Origin: Amphiura filiformis
Lineage: Eukaryota; Echinodermata; Ophiuroidea; Amphilepidida; Amphiuridae
NCBI RefSeq assembly: GCF_039555335.1
Contig: NC_092647.1
Coordinates: 6,896,608-6,960,607 of the forward strand
Reading direction: 5' to 3'
Length of the DNA: 64,000 nucleotides
Of the stretch, positions 36,401-45,622 are shown piece after piece. The notes beneath the pieces are model-generated. The model did no database searches, was not told where the DNA came from, and was given only the letters and a program-made list of their open reading frames with translations. Made by a program: the position numbers and the translations under genes. The first letter of the stretch is position 1. Each line of letters begins with the position of its first letter.

Positions 36401-36513
36401 TAAACCATCCTCTGGTGTTGACTATTACCATTTGCATTAATTTTACAGCTTCATTTGGTGGCGGCAGTGGTGGTTATGGCGGAGGTGGAGGAGGAATGGG
36501 AAGACGATTTTAA
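21567..36513 (+). CDS. HNRNPA1/A2B1/A3-like: hnRNP A1/A2B1/A3-type RNA-binding protein, 9 coding exons
   Basis: Exons 21567-21578, 27570-27857, 28483-28692, 29291-29443, 31215-31268, 32077-32276, 35090-35252, 35571-35702 and 36449-36513 join by GT-AG introns with matching phases. The product is 425 residues if one base missing in exon 3 is allowed for. RRM1 has RNP2 KLFLGGL and RNP1 RGFGFVTF (residues 12-59). RRM2 has KIFLGGI and RGFAFVVF (about 113-160). A glycine-rich tail (about 190-425) carries SYGPMKGGGSYGG then GPY, like the M9 import signal read by transportin, and ends MGRRF. The start MSEE then HEPEQVRKLFLGGL, and intron positions at both RRM1 borders, match vertebrate HNRNPA genes. 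The family packages nuclear pre-mRNA, steers splicing and shuttles mRNA. The single vertebrate counterpart cannot be chosen; the tail looks closest to A3/A2B1. Confidence 0.95.
23014..23140. mobile_element. MITE family 3, partial copy in hnRNP intron 1
   Basis: Carries GGGACTGCCTTTTGAGGAGA, GAGCAATCGCTCTCTACTGC and AGAGTGATTTTTAGCTCTCC in the opposite orientation to copy A. The far end is missing. Confidence 0.65.
23546..24031. mobile_element. Foldback element in hnRNP intron 1
   Basis: GCTGAATTTATACTCAATCG and the right end GATCAGAGTATAAATTCAGC are inverted, with TTAA before the left end. CGACGTCGCTTTTGCAA and related words pair further in. Confidence 0.75.
24050..25985. repeat. Giant 1.9 kb palindrome in hnRNP intron 1
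   Basis: Two arms of about 950 bases meet near 25060. The innermost 100 bases are almost perfect (CACCAGTTTCTTTCTTGCAG against CTGCAAGAAAGAAACTGGTG). Further out each arm carries two copies of a 170-220 base unit (CCCAAGCCCAACTAACCTAA against TTAGTTGGGCTTGGGTGGG), long A or T runs, TATAAACCGAAAAATCGGTT words, and outer sequence AATTGGGGGTATTCGG against CCGAATACCCCCAATT. No frame is supported. Confidence 0.85.
26145..27211. mobile_element. 1.07 kb TIR element in hnRNP intron 1
   Basis: GGTCATGTGTCTTATGGTGG and CCACCATAAGACACATGACC are exact inverses at the two ends, each beside a TTA. The interior is AT-rich with no transposase frame. A 3-base TTA target would fit PIF/Harbinger, but that is inference. 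Confidence 0.75.
27570..27857 (+). CDS. HNRNPA1/A2B1/A3-like: hnRNP coding exon 2 (RRM1)
   Basis: 96 codons, phase 0 at both ends. Acceptor TATACAG, donor AGAGAG before GTTAGT. It holds all of RRM1: KLFLGGLNFETT, then RGFGFVTF, closing with IECKRAISRE. The aromatic RNA-stacking positions F14, F54 and F56 are present. Confidence 0.96.
28483..28692 (+). CDS. HNRNPA1/A2B1/A3-like: hnRNP coding exon 3 (most of RRM2, frame broken once)
   Basis: Acceptor TTTCAG, donor TGTG before GTAAGT. The first part reads DSENENMKLPNKKIFLGGIG. From about 28549 the match continues one frame over: DQEDDLKNYFSKYGQVEQVV, then RRGFAFVVFNNTDDVDKIC. Between them GAAGGGATC is one base short of what the family needs (GEGDQ). 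The following exon fits only if that base is counted, so a one-base error or a real frameshift lies near 28545-28548. Confidence 0.9.
29291..29443 (+). CDS. HNRNPA1/A2B1/A3-like: hnRNP coding exon 4 (end of RRM2, start of Gly-rich tail)
   Basis: Acceptor TGTATAG, donor GGAG before GTAAGC. GFKTHVICGKKVEAKKAVPQ is the last strand of RRM2; the RGG-like stretch RGGRGGRDGWGGGGGFGG follows. RGG boxes are RNA-binding and methylated on Arg in this family. Confidence 0.94.
29590..29781. mobile_element. MITE family 3, copy in hnRNP intron 4
   Basis: CAGGCCCTGTCTTTTGA and TCAAAAGACAAGGCCTG are the ends; the stem contains GGCGAGTGA / TCACTCGCC repeats. Confidence 0.7.
30652..31070 (+). mobile_element. 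tRNA-derived SINE in hnRNP intron 4
   Basis: GAGTGAGTTGGCACAGCGGT resembles a pol III A box and GGGGTTCAAGCTCC a B box, about 50 bases apart. The 3' end has AGCGCTTAAATCC and AAATGCGCTATATAAATCC, then an AT-rich tail (ATTATTATTTATTTATT), an ending shared by many deuterostome SINEs. It is a decayed copy with no coding frame. Confidence 0.75.
31215..31268 (+). CDS. HNRNPA1/A2B1/A3-like: hnRNP coding exon 5 (54-nt Gly-rich exon)
   Basis: 54 nt coding FFGGPGFDDMNGFGHGP. Acceptor TTGGCAG, donor CCAG before GTAAAC, and phase 1 on both sides. An exon of 54 nt that keeps frame can be skipped without harm, so it is a candidate cassette exon. Confidence 0.85.
31784..32021. mobile_element. hAT-like MITE 56 bases before hnRNP exon 6
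   Basis: CAGGGTTGCCAAACC and GGGCAACCCTG are inverted ends typical of hAT elements. Inside, TTTCCTCTCCTATAGAAAGC and TTTCCTGTCCCATAGAAACC repeat each other. The 8-base target repeat is not clear. Confidence 0.65.
32077..32276 (+). CDS. HNRNPA1/A2B1/A3-like: hnRNP coding exon 6 (GGY-rich repeats)
   Basis: Acceptor CTTCCAG, donor GTCAG before GTATGT. It codes DRFGGGDRFGGGG, then repeated GGGGYG units, then GGGGSNYSQ: a low-complexity, phase-separating prion-like region of the hnRNP A type. Alanine/valine- and serine/threonine-rich frames on either strand here are only shadows of the glycine codons. Confidence 0.94.
32895..33181. mobile_element. hAT-like MITE in hnRNP intron 6
   Basis: Ends AGGGTTCCCAGC and GCTGGGAACCCT are inverted; inside are GGGAAAATCAAAA and AGGGAAAAATCAGGGAATTT. 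The tip matches the element at 40967. Confidence 0.65.
33371..33562. mobile_element. Foldback MITE in hnRNP intron 6
   Basis: TATAATTTGGTTCACGTCAA pairs with TTGAGGTGAACCAAATTATA, and GTTTGGTAGTGAC with GTCACTACCGAAC. Flanking TA suggests a TA target. Confidence 0.8.
33680..33930. repeat. Direct duplication in hnRNP intron 6
   Basis: AATCTAAATCCCAGATCATG with ACCATCATGCAGTGGGAGGG near 33690 recurs as AATCTAAATCCCAGATGATA with CCATCATGCAATGGGA near 33871. Confidence 0.65.
34630..34950. repeat. Two-copy direct repeat in hnRNP intron 6
   Basis: GGTAGCGCTAGAACAAAGCG to GGGGGTCCGTAATAGAGTTT repeats as GGTAGCACTAGATTGAAAAG to GGGGGTCCGAACTGTATTTT, about 140 bases apart. Confidence 0.65.
35090..35252 (+). 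CDS. HNRNPA1/A2B1/A3-like: hnRNP coding exon 7 (GGY-rich repeats)
   Basis: Acceptor TCATCAG, donor CAAG before GTAAGC. It codes GGNFGGGGGGGDNYSSGGGG, then GYGQNSGGGGGYGGGNSGYG. Phase 0 in and phase 1 out agree with exons 6 and 8. Confidence 0.94.
35571..35702 (+). CDS. HNRNPA1/A2B1/A3-like: hnRNP coding exon 8 (M9-like nuclear import signal)
   Basis: Acceptor ATGCAG, donor CAAT before GTAAGT. It contains NDSFGSNYGGSNSSYGPMKG, then GGSYGGGRGQGPYQ, aligning with the M9 PY-NLS of human hnRNP A1 (FGPMKGG then GPY). This is the clearest sign that the gene belongs to the A/B shuttling group. Confidence 0.95.
35926..36049. mobile_element. Short foldback in hnRNP intron 8
   Basis: AGATTGGTAGTGACATCA and TGACGTCACTACCAATCT are inverted ends about 85 bases apart. 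Confidence 0.6.
36449..36513 (+). CDS. HNRNPA1/A2B1/A3-like: hnRNP coding exon 9 (C-terminus and stop)
   Basis: Acceptor TTTTACAG, then SFGGGSGGYGGGGGGMGRRF and TAA. The GRRF end is typical of HNRNPA1/A3. The exon probably continues to 36549, where a strong donor (GAAAG before GTAAGC) lies 36 bases past the stop. Confidence 0.93.
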
Positions 36514-38330
36514 ATGTGCACCAAAAAAAAAAACAGACATTCTGGAAAGGTAAGCACTATTGAGTGACATCAAGACGGCTTCATCATACGGCAAGTTAAA
36601 ATACATTCAGGGAAACTCTAAACGCATCAAATGAAAGGGAGCTGTTAGTTATAAAGATGAACCTGGTAATATGAGGGGTATTAGTAATTTGGTAAAAAGC
36701 ATTTAAATTTAGAAAGTGAAAATTTAGCATATTTAGTTATTGCACAAGATGATGAAGAACTGTTTGTAGAATATCTCCATGAGTGTTAGTATTAACCATG
36801 TAAAATTTGCTATCCATCCAATTCCACCACAGGAAATGATATGCCATGAGGGTTTAGCCAGCTAGCCAAGGGAAACAAAGAATGAAAGAAAGCTAGATCT
36901 CACTCACTCAGTCTTATATGGGATTACTAGTCAGAGCAGGAACAGAACAGGCCCACAAGCAGGCAGGCAGGCAGGAAGCAAGCTAAGTGAAAAGAACAGT
37001 TGTCAGGTCCTTAACCAGGTTCATATCTCCATAAACCAAGGTTATAACCCAGCAAACCAAGTTTTATAACCCAGCAACAGAGACTAGCTTTACCTATAGT
37101 GTAGACTTCATTCCATTGAAGAAATCAGTTGATAGTGATGTGCAAAATATTAGAAGGGAAGAACTCGCCATTCCAGCTGTAGGAACGCAACTTGATCCGA
37201 GAAAGTACAATTCCAGTTGAGGGCTAGATTAAAGTCCAGGATAGATCATTCCTCAGACTTCCGGTTATTATGTGCTGTGAACTGAATAGACTGGTTTGAT
37301 CATGTGATTGATCATGTGACTGAACTTGATGTGCAAGTTAGTTTACCCCCAGTCTTGCATCATAGATTTTCTCACTTGCTCACGTAGGAAAAGACTTTCA
37401 CAATACTTGTGTAGGCTTCTTGAATTAACCTCAACTCGTTTGATGACTCTGAATTTCCTAATAGCAATGCCCCAAAACTTGGGAATTTTGTGTAATAAAT
37501 TATTTTATTTGTAAACTGATATGCTAGCTGAAAGCAACTTAAAGGTTATATTTATTAGGTTTGTTTGTTACATAAGAATGATTCAGTACAAAAATTATCC
37601 TACTGTTGGAACTGTGGCATATTGACTTCTACACATACTGTGGAAATAACGCATATTTAAAATTTGCAATGCTAGGGAATCTTTGACGGAAGGTTTTTCA
37701 GAATGGGCTCATGAAAGTATATAATTGTGTGATAAAATTATGGCATTTCATTTCCTTTTTTTCATAAAATTTTAATAATTCATAGACCTTTTATCATGCA
37801 TTGTGTATAATACAAAGTTGTGGCCACAAAGCAATTCCGGCATGATTTTCAAATATTTTGTGATGGTATTAATGCATCAAAAGTGGTTACGTTAACCAGT
37901 TGATACCAGTGTCTTTTGTGTAGGTTTAGGATTATGTAGTTTATTTTAGTATGTTCAATGGAATCAGTGTCCCACAATGTAGTATTTGAAGAAGCAAAGG
38001 CAGGTTGACAAATTAATCAATAAATAGGGGCTTTAGCTGAGCCAACGACTCTTTCACAGACTTAGGCAGTTTGCTTTTGTAAATAGTTTTTATTGTGTCG
38101 ATAGTCAGTGTTAGCGTATGTAGGCAAGCAAGCTAGGTCAGATCGATACAGAGGTGTTTTTTTATTACTATAATAATCATTGAAGAATTTCCCTGTTACA
38201 GATACAGAACTATTTATATTTTGAAAAACTTGCTTACCAGAGAGAAAAAAAATCATGCAGATGGAATTTGCTTGTGCTTTTTTATTCTTGTGCAGTTTGG
38301 TGTAATAAATGTTGAATAAGATAAAAACTT
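36514..38330 (+). other. hnRNP 3' UTR region with a donor and two poly(A) signals
   Basis: A consensus 5' splice site is at 36550 just after the stop codon. If that intron is kept, AATAAA signals at 37494-37499 and 38304-38309, both in TGTAATAAAT, could end the transcript. Vertebrate HNRNPA2B1 also has a 3' UTR intron used in autoregulation. The exact 3' end is not determined. Confidence 0.45.
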
Positions 38331-38718
38331 AAAATGATCCGCTTTCTTTTGAGTCATGATGGTGTTTTAGCTTCTTTTTTTCATTTTCAAATTGTGTATC
38401 GCTTTTCTCCTTAAAATACATATAATTTCAATATGTGTTAGAGAAAACCTTACGCATCGTAAGGGTTCCAATTAGGATCAAATTCCAGTTTGGCAATTTG
38501 GATTGAAAGAATTGCAATTCTATATTTTGCTGTGGTGCCACTTGGCAAATCAATGTGGGGGTGTTATGGTTATAATGGTTAGAAAGCACTTCAAGCTACA
38601 AGTATTTAGTGCTCTAGATTCACATGGTGCAGTTTCTTTTGCAATATGTGCCGGATTCAATTGTGAGTAACAGGTCTAGTCAGCTATGATCAGATATATG
38701 CATATATTTATCTTGAAA

Positions 38719-38977
38719 CAGTCCAACCTCCCTTCATGGATTTGGCTCTCCAATAGCCATTTGATCTTCATAGAAAGAGGTTTTAATACTGCTTGAAAAT
38801 TCATGCTCGTAAGCATTTTAAAAGGACATAATGTTATGCAAGACCCAATACCAGCTTTCAGTGTTATTACTTAGTGAATTTGTTGATTTAATATAGCATT
38901 TTAGATATATATACACATAATTCACTTATCCGGCCAATGTTTGGTTCCTTCTTGGCCAGATATAAGGGGTTGGACTG
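38719..38977. mobile_element. pogo/Tigger-like MITE, copy A
   Basis: CAGTCCAACCTCCCTTCATG and AGATATAAGGGGTTGGACTG are inverted ends with TA beside the right one. CAGTCCAACCTCCCTTATCC-type tips are typical of pogo-group elements. A relative is at 51629. Confidence 0.7.
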
Positions 38978-39452
38978 TACGTGGTTTCCATTGTTTGCTC
39001 AATGCTCAAAGAATTCATTTCGCCCTTGCAAATCATGTTCATGTAATTGCAAGGTAGCCAACCAAGCATTTACAAGTTGGGATACAGGAAATAGCAGTGT
39101 GTGAATAGGCTAGAAGTAAGTTTGCCTTGTGAACATTACCAAACAACAATATATATTACTGGTAGTGTTTCAATTCATTGTAGACTTGGGAGATGGACAT
39201 TGAACCTTAATGAACAAAAACAAGATCAGAACGCCCCTATATTTATTTTCATTACTGATGATGATTACATTCTTTCGAAATGGATATTAGACATCATCCT
39301 TTGTAATATTGGAAGTTTGCTGCAAGTGACTATATGGAATCGTAAACAGACTGCATATAAAATAACAGGCCATTTCATACATAGTGAATTGTAGGTACAT
39401 GGGATGTATGTACTAGCTCTACTATGTCAGGGATGTTAACAAGTGGCGTATA

Positions 39453-39625
39453 AGGCTATTCCAGTTAAAATCCATCCACCCCCTATGGAAGACATCTCCC
39501 ACTCGAAGTGTGAATTTCAAATAGGGTTACCTGAATGGGCGACTCCATTCAAAATCTACACCCCCTGTGTGGGAGATTAAGATCATATCTTCCAAGGGGT
39601 GTGTGGATTTGAACTGGAATAGCCC
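39453..39625. mobile_element. Foldback MITE, family 1, copy C
   Basis: Begins GGCTATTCCAGTTAAAATC and ends GATTTGAACTGGAATAGCC, a good inverted match, with the shared centre CCTGAATGGGCGACTCCATT. It lies downstream of the hnRNP gene. Confidence 0.82.
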
Positions 39626-40624
39626 ATAGCAGTGAGCTGTATGTAAAGAGCAGTTAGTGGTGGTGTATCATTCAGGTAAATTCACCCGTTCCAATATGAA
39701 GTCAGGTGTAGACAGCGGGGAAAGTAATCCCGGTTTTAACAATGAGCCAAGTTTCTAGAGCAGCAGTATTTGTAGAATGAGGCATGTTTTACTTCAAACT
39801 TTTACTAGAACTCCGTTTATGAAGCCAGTGTGAGATGAGCAGTGTTTATAGAACAGTCAGCAATGTTTCTAGTGCAATTAGTGTTTCTTGAAAACACATT
39901 TTAAGAAACCAGTTTGAGATGAACATCGTTTCTTGATTGTTAGTGAACAGAAGAAAATGTTTAGCCAGTGTGCATCAACAGTATTTCTAGAGCAATTGAG
40001 CAGTGTTTCTAGAGAATTACCCAGTGTTTCTAGTGAAGTTGGCAGATAATAAGAAGGCAACTTGAGAAATAGGAAGATTGAGATCCATCTATCAGGCTAG
40101 CATTAGTGGTAGCAGGCAGGCAGGAAGGCTAGCAATACAGAATTGGAAAGCTTAAGATACTAGACGACTTGTAGCAGTTTAATGAGGGCCCATCCATCAG
40201 TTCATGGGTTCACTTCTTCATCCCAGATAGGACAAAAGCAGGTAGTATTTTAGTGAGTGTTAAATTGGTGAATATTGTCAATTTTAATTCAGTGTTAGAT
40301 CAAAATCAGAGTTGCCATATTAGCAGTTAAAGCTCCCAAAGAGATTAGAAAATTGTCACAATTTTGTGATGGGTAGAGTTTAGGAACATGCTAGTGGAAC
40401 TTGGGGTGGTCCTTTAGTTTAGCCTAAGATTCTTAGTGGGCATCTATGATGTATGGCAACACTGATTTGGCACTTAAATTTTGATGTAATAGATGAACTA
40501 GTTATTTGCACTTATTATGCAAATAAATAGGAACAGAATTTCATTGATGCACAGTTTTTATCAGTTTGTGTTAGAGCTGAGAGAGAAGTTCTTGGGTAGT
40601 TTCACAAATGTAGAGTATGATACA

Positions 40625-40685
40625 GCAGGAAGAGTGTTTCTAATTGCAGGAAGAGTGTTTCTAATTGCAGGAAGAGTGTTTCTAA
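40625..40685. repeat. Three tandem 21-base repeats
   Basis: GCAGGAAGAGTGTTTCTAATT repeats three times without change, so it is recent. Confidence 0.9.
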
Positions 40686-40966
40686 TGAGTGGTTTAGTGA
40701 TTACAGTACAAGAGTGGGGTGGAAGACAGTTTTGAATGATTGTATATTTATGCTTTTGCATGCTTTTATATGTTGATACAATTTTGTGTACCTTGCAAAA
40801 CGTGCATGAACTTGTTTGAAAATGGTAGATCAGAATCCTATGAAGTCATACACTGTAATAACACCATCTTGGTTGCTTTGCTTTAACAGTAGGATATCAC
40901 AATTGTTTTCTTTTCTTTCCTTTCCATCATCTGTACATGGTCAACTGTTTGTTGCATGTCACTCTA

Positions 40967-41332
40967 CAGGGTTCCCGCAGATGACGGAAAAGATAGTCGT
41001 GGAAATTTGGACAAAAATCATGAATAAATAAATTGAACATTGTTTTTTGGTCATGGTAAATTTCAGAGAAGGGTCAAATGTCAATAAAGTTTTTGAATTT
41101 TGGTCTGTGAAAAAACTGAAATGAAAGTTGTAGAAATAAATGTCAGAATTCATGGGAAAAGTCATGATTTTGGATTTTTGTTGTTGTAAAAGACAAACTG
41201 AGAATTGTATATAAATGTGAGCAGCAAGGTCAGGTCGACCAGGGATAGTAGCTGTTATATTGTCATATTCAAGGAAATGTTGTGATTATGTCATTGAAAA
41301 GTCATAGAATTCGAAAATCTGTGGGAACCCTG
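40967..41332. mobile_element. hAT-like MITE
   Basis: CAGGGTTCCCGCAGATGACG and TCTGTGGGAACCCTG are inverted ends. Inside, GTCGTGGAAATTTGG, TTTGGTCATGGTAAATTTCA and CATGGGAAAAGTCATGATTT repeat a GTCATGGAAA-like theme seen in a widespread animal hAT MITE family. Confidence 0.7.
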
Positions 41333-41954
41333 CTCCAGTGCTGTCGCTTACGGTCGAAAGTGCCGCCAAGACACTTTTACAGAAATCTTCTATTGAAGAA
41401 TTATACAGCTTTATTCCATAAGCTGCTTAAACTTCCTCAGTTGAGTCTTTACACTAGTATAACACATAAATATCTTACACCAGTCGAATAGACCAAAAAC
41501 AACATTGCTTAAATATTCTCTACCATATTTTGTTGGTTTGTGTTGTGATGTCAAATATGTCACCAAATGTTGATAAGTCACTAAATATCAAACATGTGCA
41601 TGCTCAACAGCCGAAACCATTTCATACTGGGTTACGTTGTATTTGTCCACATTTCTTGCAGTGTCAAATCCATTAGAGAAGTGTGCTTCATTTGCTTTGT
41701 CTTCACCTAATCTTACAGGTTGTAAACCAAAGGAAATAAATCTGCTCTTTCTTTTCCTTCCACCCACATTAACCCATTTTTATGACGGTCCATGATTAAC
41801 TTATTCACACCTTTTTTCATAACTCATTTATATGTATTGTAAGTCTCCTTCACGTTGACACATCTCTCTCCAAGTCCTTTGTATATCTGTTGTTCCTTAT
41901 ATCATTCATACCCTTACCCACTGTACAGTCTGGGACAGAAGGAAATGCATCTTA

Positions 41955-42103
41955 TAGACAATTTTCGTAGTTGACCACTTTGTCGCGGTTGGCGGCGTTT
42001 TGCTCTGCTAACTCAATTTAGCGGAGCAGAAAACTGAATTGGAGTTAGCAGAGCCAAACGATGACCCAACGGTGACAAAGTGGTCAATTACGAAACTTGT
42101 CTA
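41955..42103. mobile_element. 149-base hairpin MITE
   Basis: TAGACAATTTTCGTAGTTGA and TCAATTACGAAACTTGTCTA pair, then GACCACTTTGTCGCGGTTGG and its partner. TAT/ATT flanks suggest a TA target. Confidence 0.82.
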
Positions 42104-42250
42104 TTGCTTTAAGGCGAGTCAGAATGACGGTGCCCGAGCTAGCGGTGTTTGTGTTCAAATATTGAGAAAAATATAGCCCACACTCACAGGGAAAGGTATG
42201 GGTTTCATCATGTGAGATCCCAAGGCTCATTGTAAGGCAAAAAAAAAAAA

Positions 42251-42482
42251 AAGGTTTGTCTCAAAGCTTGCGCAAGACGTTGTAAAATAGCATGATTTGA
42301 CAAAAAAGAAATGCGGAAAATTTTTTTATTTCAAAATTATTATTTTTTTAGTTTTTTCCAGAAAAAACCAGCGAAAATCAGACTTTTTTTTTATCAAAAT
42401 ACCATGAAAAAGTCGGGAATAAAAAAAAAAATCGCATTTCGCATTTGTTTTTAAATTTCTTGTGAGCTTTGAGACAAACCTT
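42251..42482. mobile_element. Foldback element flanked by A and T runs
   Basis: AAGGTTTGTCTCAAAGCTTG and GAGCTTTGAGACAAACCTT pair; an internal CGCATTTC and GAAATGCG also pair. A poly-A run precedes it and a poly-T run follows. Confidence 0.7.
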
Positions 42483-43010
42483 TTTTTTTTTTTGGCCTAA
42501 TGGGTTTAATTTTTCCTGGGAGGTGGAAAACTTTTGTTTTGGCCTATTATTTGTCATAACTCAATAGCTGCAATACAAAAAACTGCTTATTTTAGCAAAA
42601 TAAATTATATTTTTTGTCGCGTAATACTAAGACTAATATTTTCTCTGGGCCTTAATCATGCAGCTTTATTAGATGCAGCAGAAGACAGTCACTTCATTGT
42701 CTTGCACTATACCCGCAATGTTAATTTGTCTAAAATTGGGAAAAGCTTGCTTTGTATGTGTCTGGGTTCAATTCATTGTTACTTGTTATATATATTCCCA
42801 TTAAATGACCACCATAATTTTGAATTTTCTTGCACATGCAATTTCTGCAGTGGAATCATCTGTTGGGCAAAGCATGTCTCATTAATGTGATTATTTGTAT
42901 TGATCAGGTCGGGATTAGTAAACATGGCCTAATATTTTATATTTGTTGGTTATTTGTACAGGTTGACTAACATGAATAGATATCACTGTAAGGTGCGTAT
43001 GATGTCTTTC

Positions 43011-43085
43011 ACACAACCAGGGTACTGCAGATGGAGGGTGCACTGTAAGTCCCACAACCAGGGTACTGCAGATGGACGGTTGCAG
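43011..43085. repeat. Two-copy tandem repeat
   Basis: ACAACCAGGGTACTGCAGAT occurs twice, about 47 bases apart. Confidence 0.7.
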
Positions 43086-43377
43086 TATTCCAAGGGTGCT
43101 ATGTAGATCATCCTACACCTCCTACATCATGGTACTGGGAAGAACGTCATCATGGATACATGAGACTTGCACCAAGGATATTTGGAGAGTGCTCATAGGG
43201 AGCTGTATGACAACTGGATGTGAATTTAAGCAGCATAGATGACAGTAATGCTGAGCAACATGTGGAAGGTACATGTATACATGATCCAAAAAAAGAAAAA
43301 TGGCCCCCTCCCAATGTTGATGCCTGTATGTGGGTTTCTGACCAAATTAACCAGGATGAAAATCTTCCACCTGCAGG

Positions 43378-44091
43378 CATGAGAATTTTCAGTTTAAAAA
43401 CTGAATTCAGTTTTTTTTATAGTCAAAATTTCCGCAACTTTATTTAATTTCAGCCTGTTTTTGGTACTTTTTGCCCAATTTCACGCGCATTTTCAGTTTT
43501 TTCAGTTTTTTTTAGGAAAGTGCAGTCTCATGCCTGCACCTGAAAATGACCTTTTTCAGCAAAATTGGCCATAAATCCATATTTTGTGGCTTCATGGTGC
43601 ACAGTATGAGGTTTTAAATACAAAAATCATTAACTACAGACATTTTTACCCTAGAAATGGCATATTACAATATTTTTTATGGTTATTTTCACCCCTAAAT
43701 TATTTTTTCACATTTTTGGCAGTGAACCCTGTCATAAACTTATTATGTCGCCGAAAGGTGCTTAATTCACTATACTTCAACAATTTTTTTCCAACCCCAT
43801 CCCCCCATGTCAACAAGAAATCTACGCCACTGCTAATCGACAAGTCGCTAGCTTGCCCAAGCGTCAAGTCGCAAGCCAGTTTACTTCAAGGCAACTTTGA
43901 CGCACCGATACTTGCTGCGATTGCACGCTGCTTGCGATTTTGAAAATGCGACCAGCGTCTGATTACAAGCATGAGAATTTTCAGTTTTAAAATTGAATTC
44001 ATTTTTTTAGTCAAAATTTCCGCAACATTTAATTTGCCCAATTTCAAGCACATTTTCAATTTTTTTAGGAAAGTGCAGTCCCATGCCTGTG
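43378..44091. repeat. Direct repeats about 590 bases apart
   Basis: CATGAGAATTTTCAGTTTAA to GGAAAGTGCAGTCTCATGCC (43378-43538) recurs at 43969-44091 with the same order of words (AGTCAAAATTTCCGCAAC, TTTTTTAGGAAAGTGCAGTC). The copies differ by several short deletions. Confidence 0.7.
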
Positions 44092-44933
44092 ATTAATTGC
44101 ATGTGCATGCTGTGCAACTTGTCAGACTATAAATTATTCTTGGTTTGAGGCATAAATCCTGATCAGAAAAACACCTTCATTATTTTAATCTAAATTATAT
44201 GATTTCCTCTGTCCAGGAACAACTGCAGCGGATGTAATGGAAATTCTGGAAGACGATCAAGATTTGATACAACATCTACTTAGTATGTGATGTAAGTATT
44301 GAGCACCTAAGATTACCGGTTGAATAATTCAAGTACATGGGTTGCCGGGGAGAGGTGAATTTCGGGGAGTGGGGGATGGAGAAAAACTGACAATTAACCT
44401 AAAATTGAGAAAAAATGACAATTAACCGAAAATTGACCAAATTTGATATGTGTGCCTCCCTTTTTGGCCATTATAGCATTAATGGTCGATATTTTCACAC
44501 AAGTTCACTCCCAGTAAAGTAATTTCAGAAGTGGGATAACTTAGTAATTTTGTTGCCATTGGAAATTTTGCATGGTGAGCCACTGTTCTCATCCCATGCC
44601 AGAGGAATGTGCAAAAAACTAGCTGTATAGATTAAAAAGGTTGTCCTGTTACAAGTAAAATACCATTGTATTTCAATTTGCCAAGTAATCACTCATTTTT
44701 ACCCTTTAATTTTCTTACAGTGTTGGCCAAGAAATCTTTACGAATAACAGACCAAGAAGAATGTCAGATTAAAACATCAGAATTATCTACTGAATGACTT
44801 GGACTGTGAATACAATGAATGGATGGAATTCAAATGGCTTCCTCACCATAATCCACTGAATGGGTGTGATAATAGAACTTACTAGTATCAAAAAATTGAT
44901 CAAAATCTTTACTAAAAAAAGTATCTGAAACTA

Positions 44934-45199
44934 CAGTGGTAAATTGTTAACACAAACTCTATTCACACAAAGTGTTTGTGAAGTCCCAGGCATATATCTT
45001 TGTACATAATGACATACATGTTCAGTGGCAACTCTTTAACACGAACCCTCTTAACATGAAGTTCCTGATAACAAAAAGTATGTTTTACATTCCCAAGCAT
45101 ACATTTCACATGTTATTAGAACTAGATAACACAAACTACTGATAACAAGAAGTAAAATTTGAATTCCGCACAACTTCGTTTTAATGAGTTTCCACTGTA
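44934..45199. mobile_element. pogo-like element, diverged relative of 54570
   Basis: CAGTGGTAAATTGTTAACAC at the left and TTTTAATGAGTTTCCACTG at the right, with internal AACACAAACTCTATTCACAC and AACACGAACCCTCTTAACAT copies. TA flanks the ends. Confidence 0.65.
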
Positions 45200-45366
45200 A
45201 TAATTAAATTTTAATTACATATTAATGTTAACACAGCTCCACTGAAAAACTGGGGCCCAAATTAGGTTGAATGTAGTACAGTGTAATCGCCAATGAAGAG
45301 ATTTACACATGTTGGTAGTAGAAATTAAAAGAAACATAAAAGTGGACGGCAACACTTGTATTGTTT

Positions 45367-45622
45367 GCTTAAAAAGTTACCTTTTTCAGAGTCTTGGTTA
45401 GCAGCGACGTAGCTTGCGACACCATCACGGCGTCTTCATTCAGCGTAGTGTTTACAATCCTCCGGTCAAGTGTCAGCAGATCATTGTAGATGGCGGGCAG
45501 GTCGTATCCGGCGTCCCTGTTGACCGGAGGATTGTAAACACTACGCTGAATGAAGACGCTGTGATGGTGTCGCCAGCTACGTCGCTGCTAACCAAGACTC
45601 TGAAAAAGGTAACTTTTTAAGC
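45367..45622. mobile_element. Near-perfect 256-base palindrome
   Basis: Arms of about 105 bases (GCTTAAAAAGTTACCTTTTT and AAAAAGGTAACTTTTTAAGC; GTAGTGTTTACAATCCTCCG and CGGAGGATTGTAAACACTAC) surround a short loop. It is locally more GC-rich than the surroundings. The open frame through it is an artefact of the palindrome. Confidence 0.88.

Noticed and set aside
43378-44091. Direct repeats read as LTRs
   Set aside because: Units are about 120-160 bases, the interior is 430 bases without primer binding site or coding frame, and ends lack TG...CA. A plain duplication fits better.
45414-45620. 68-residue open frame with a conserved look
   Set aside because: It lies entirely in a palindrome; the frame exists only because both arms lack stops. 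No protein family match.
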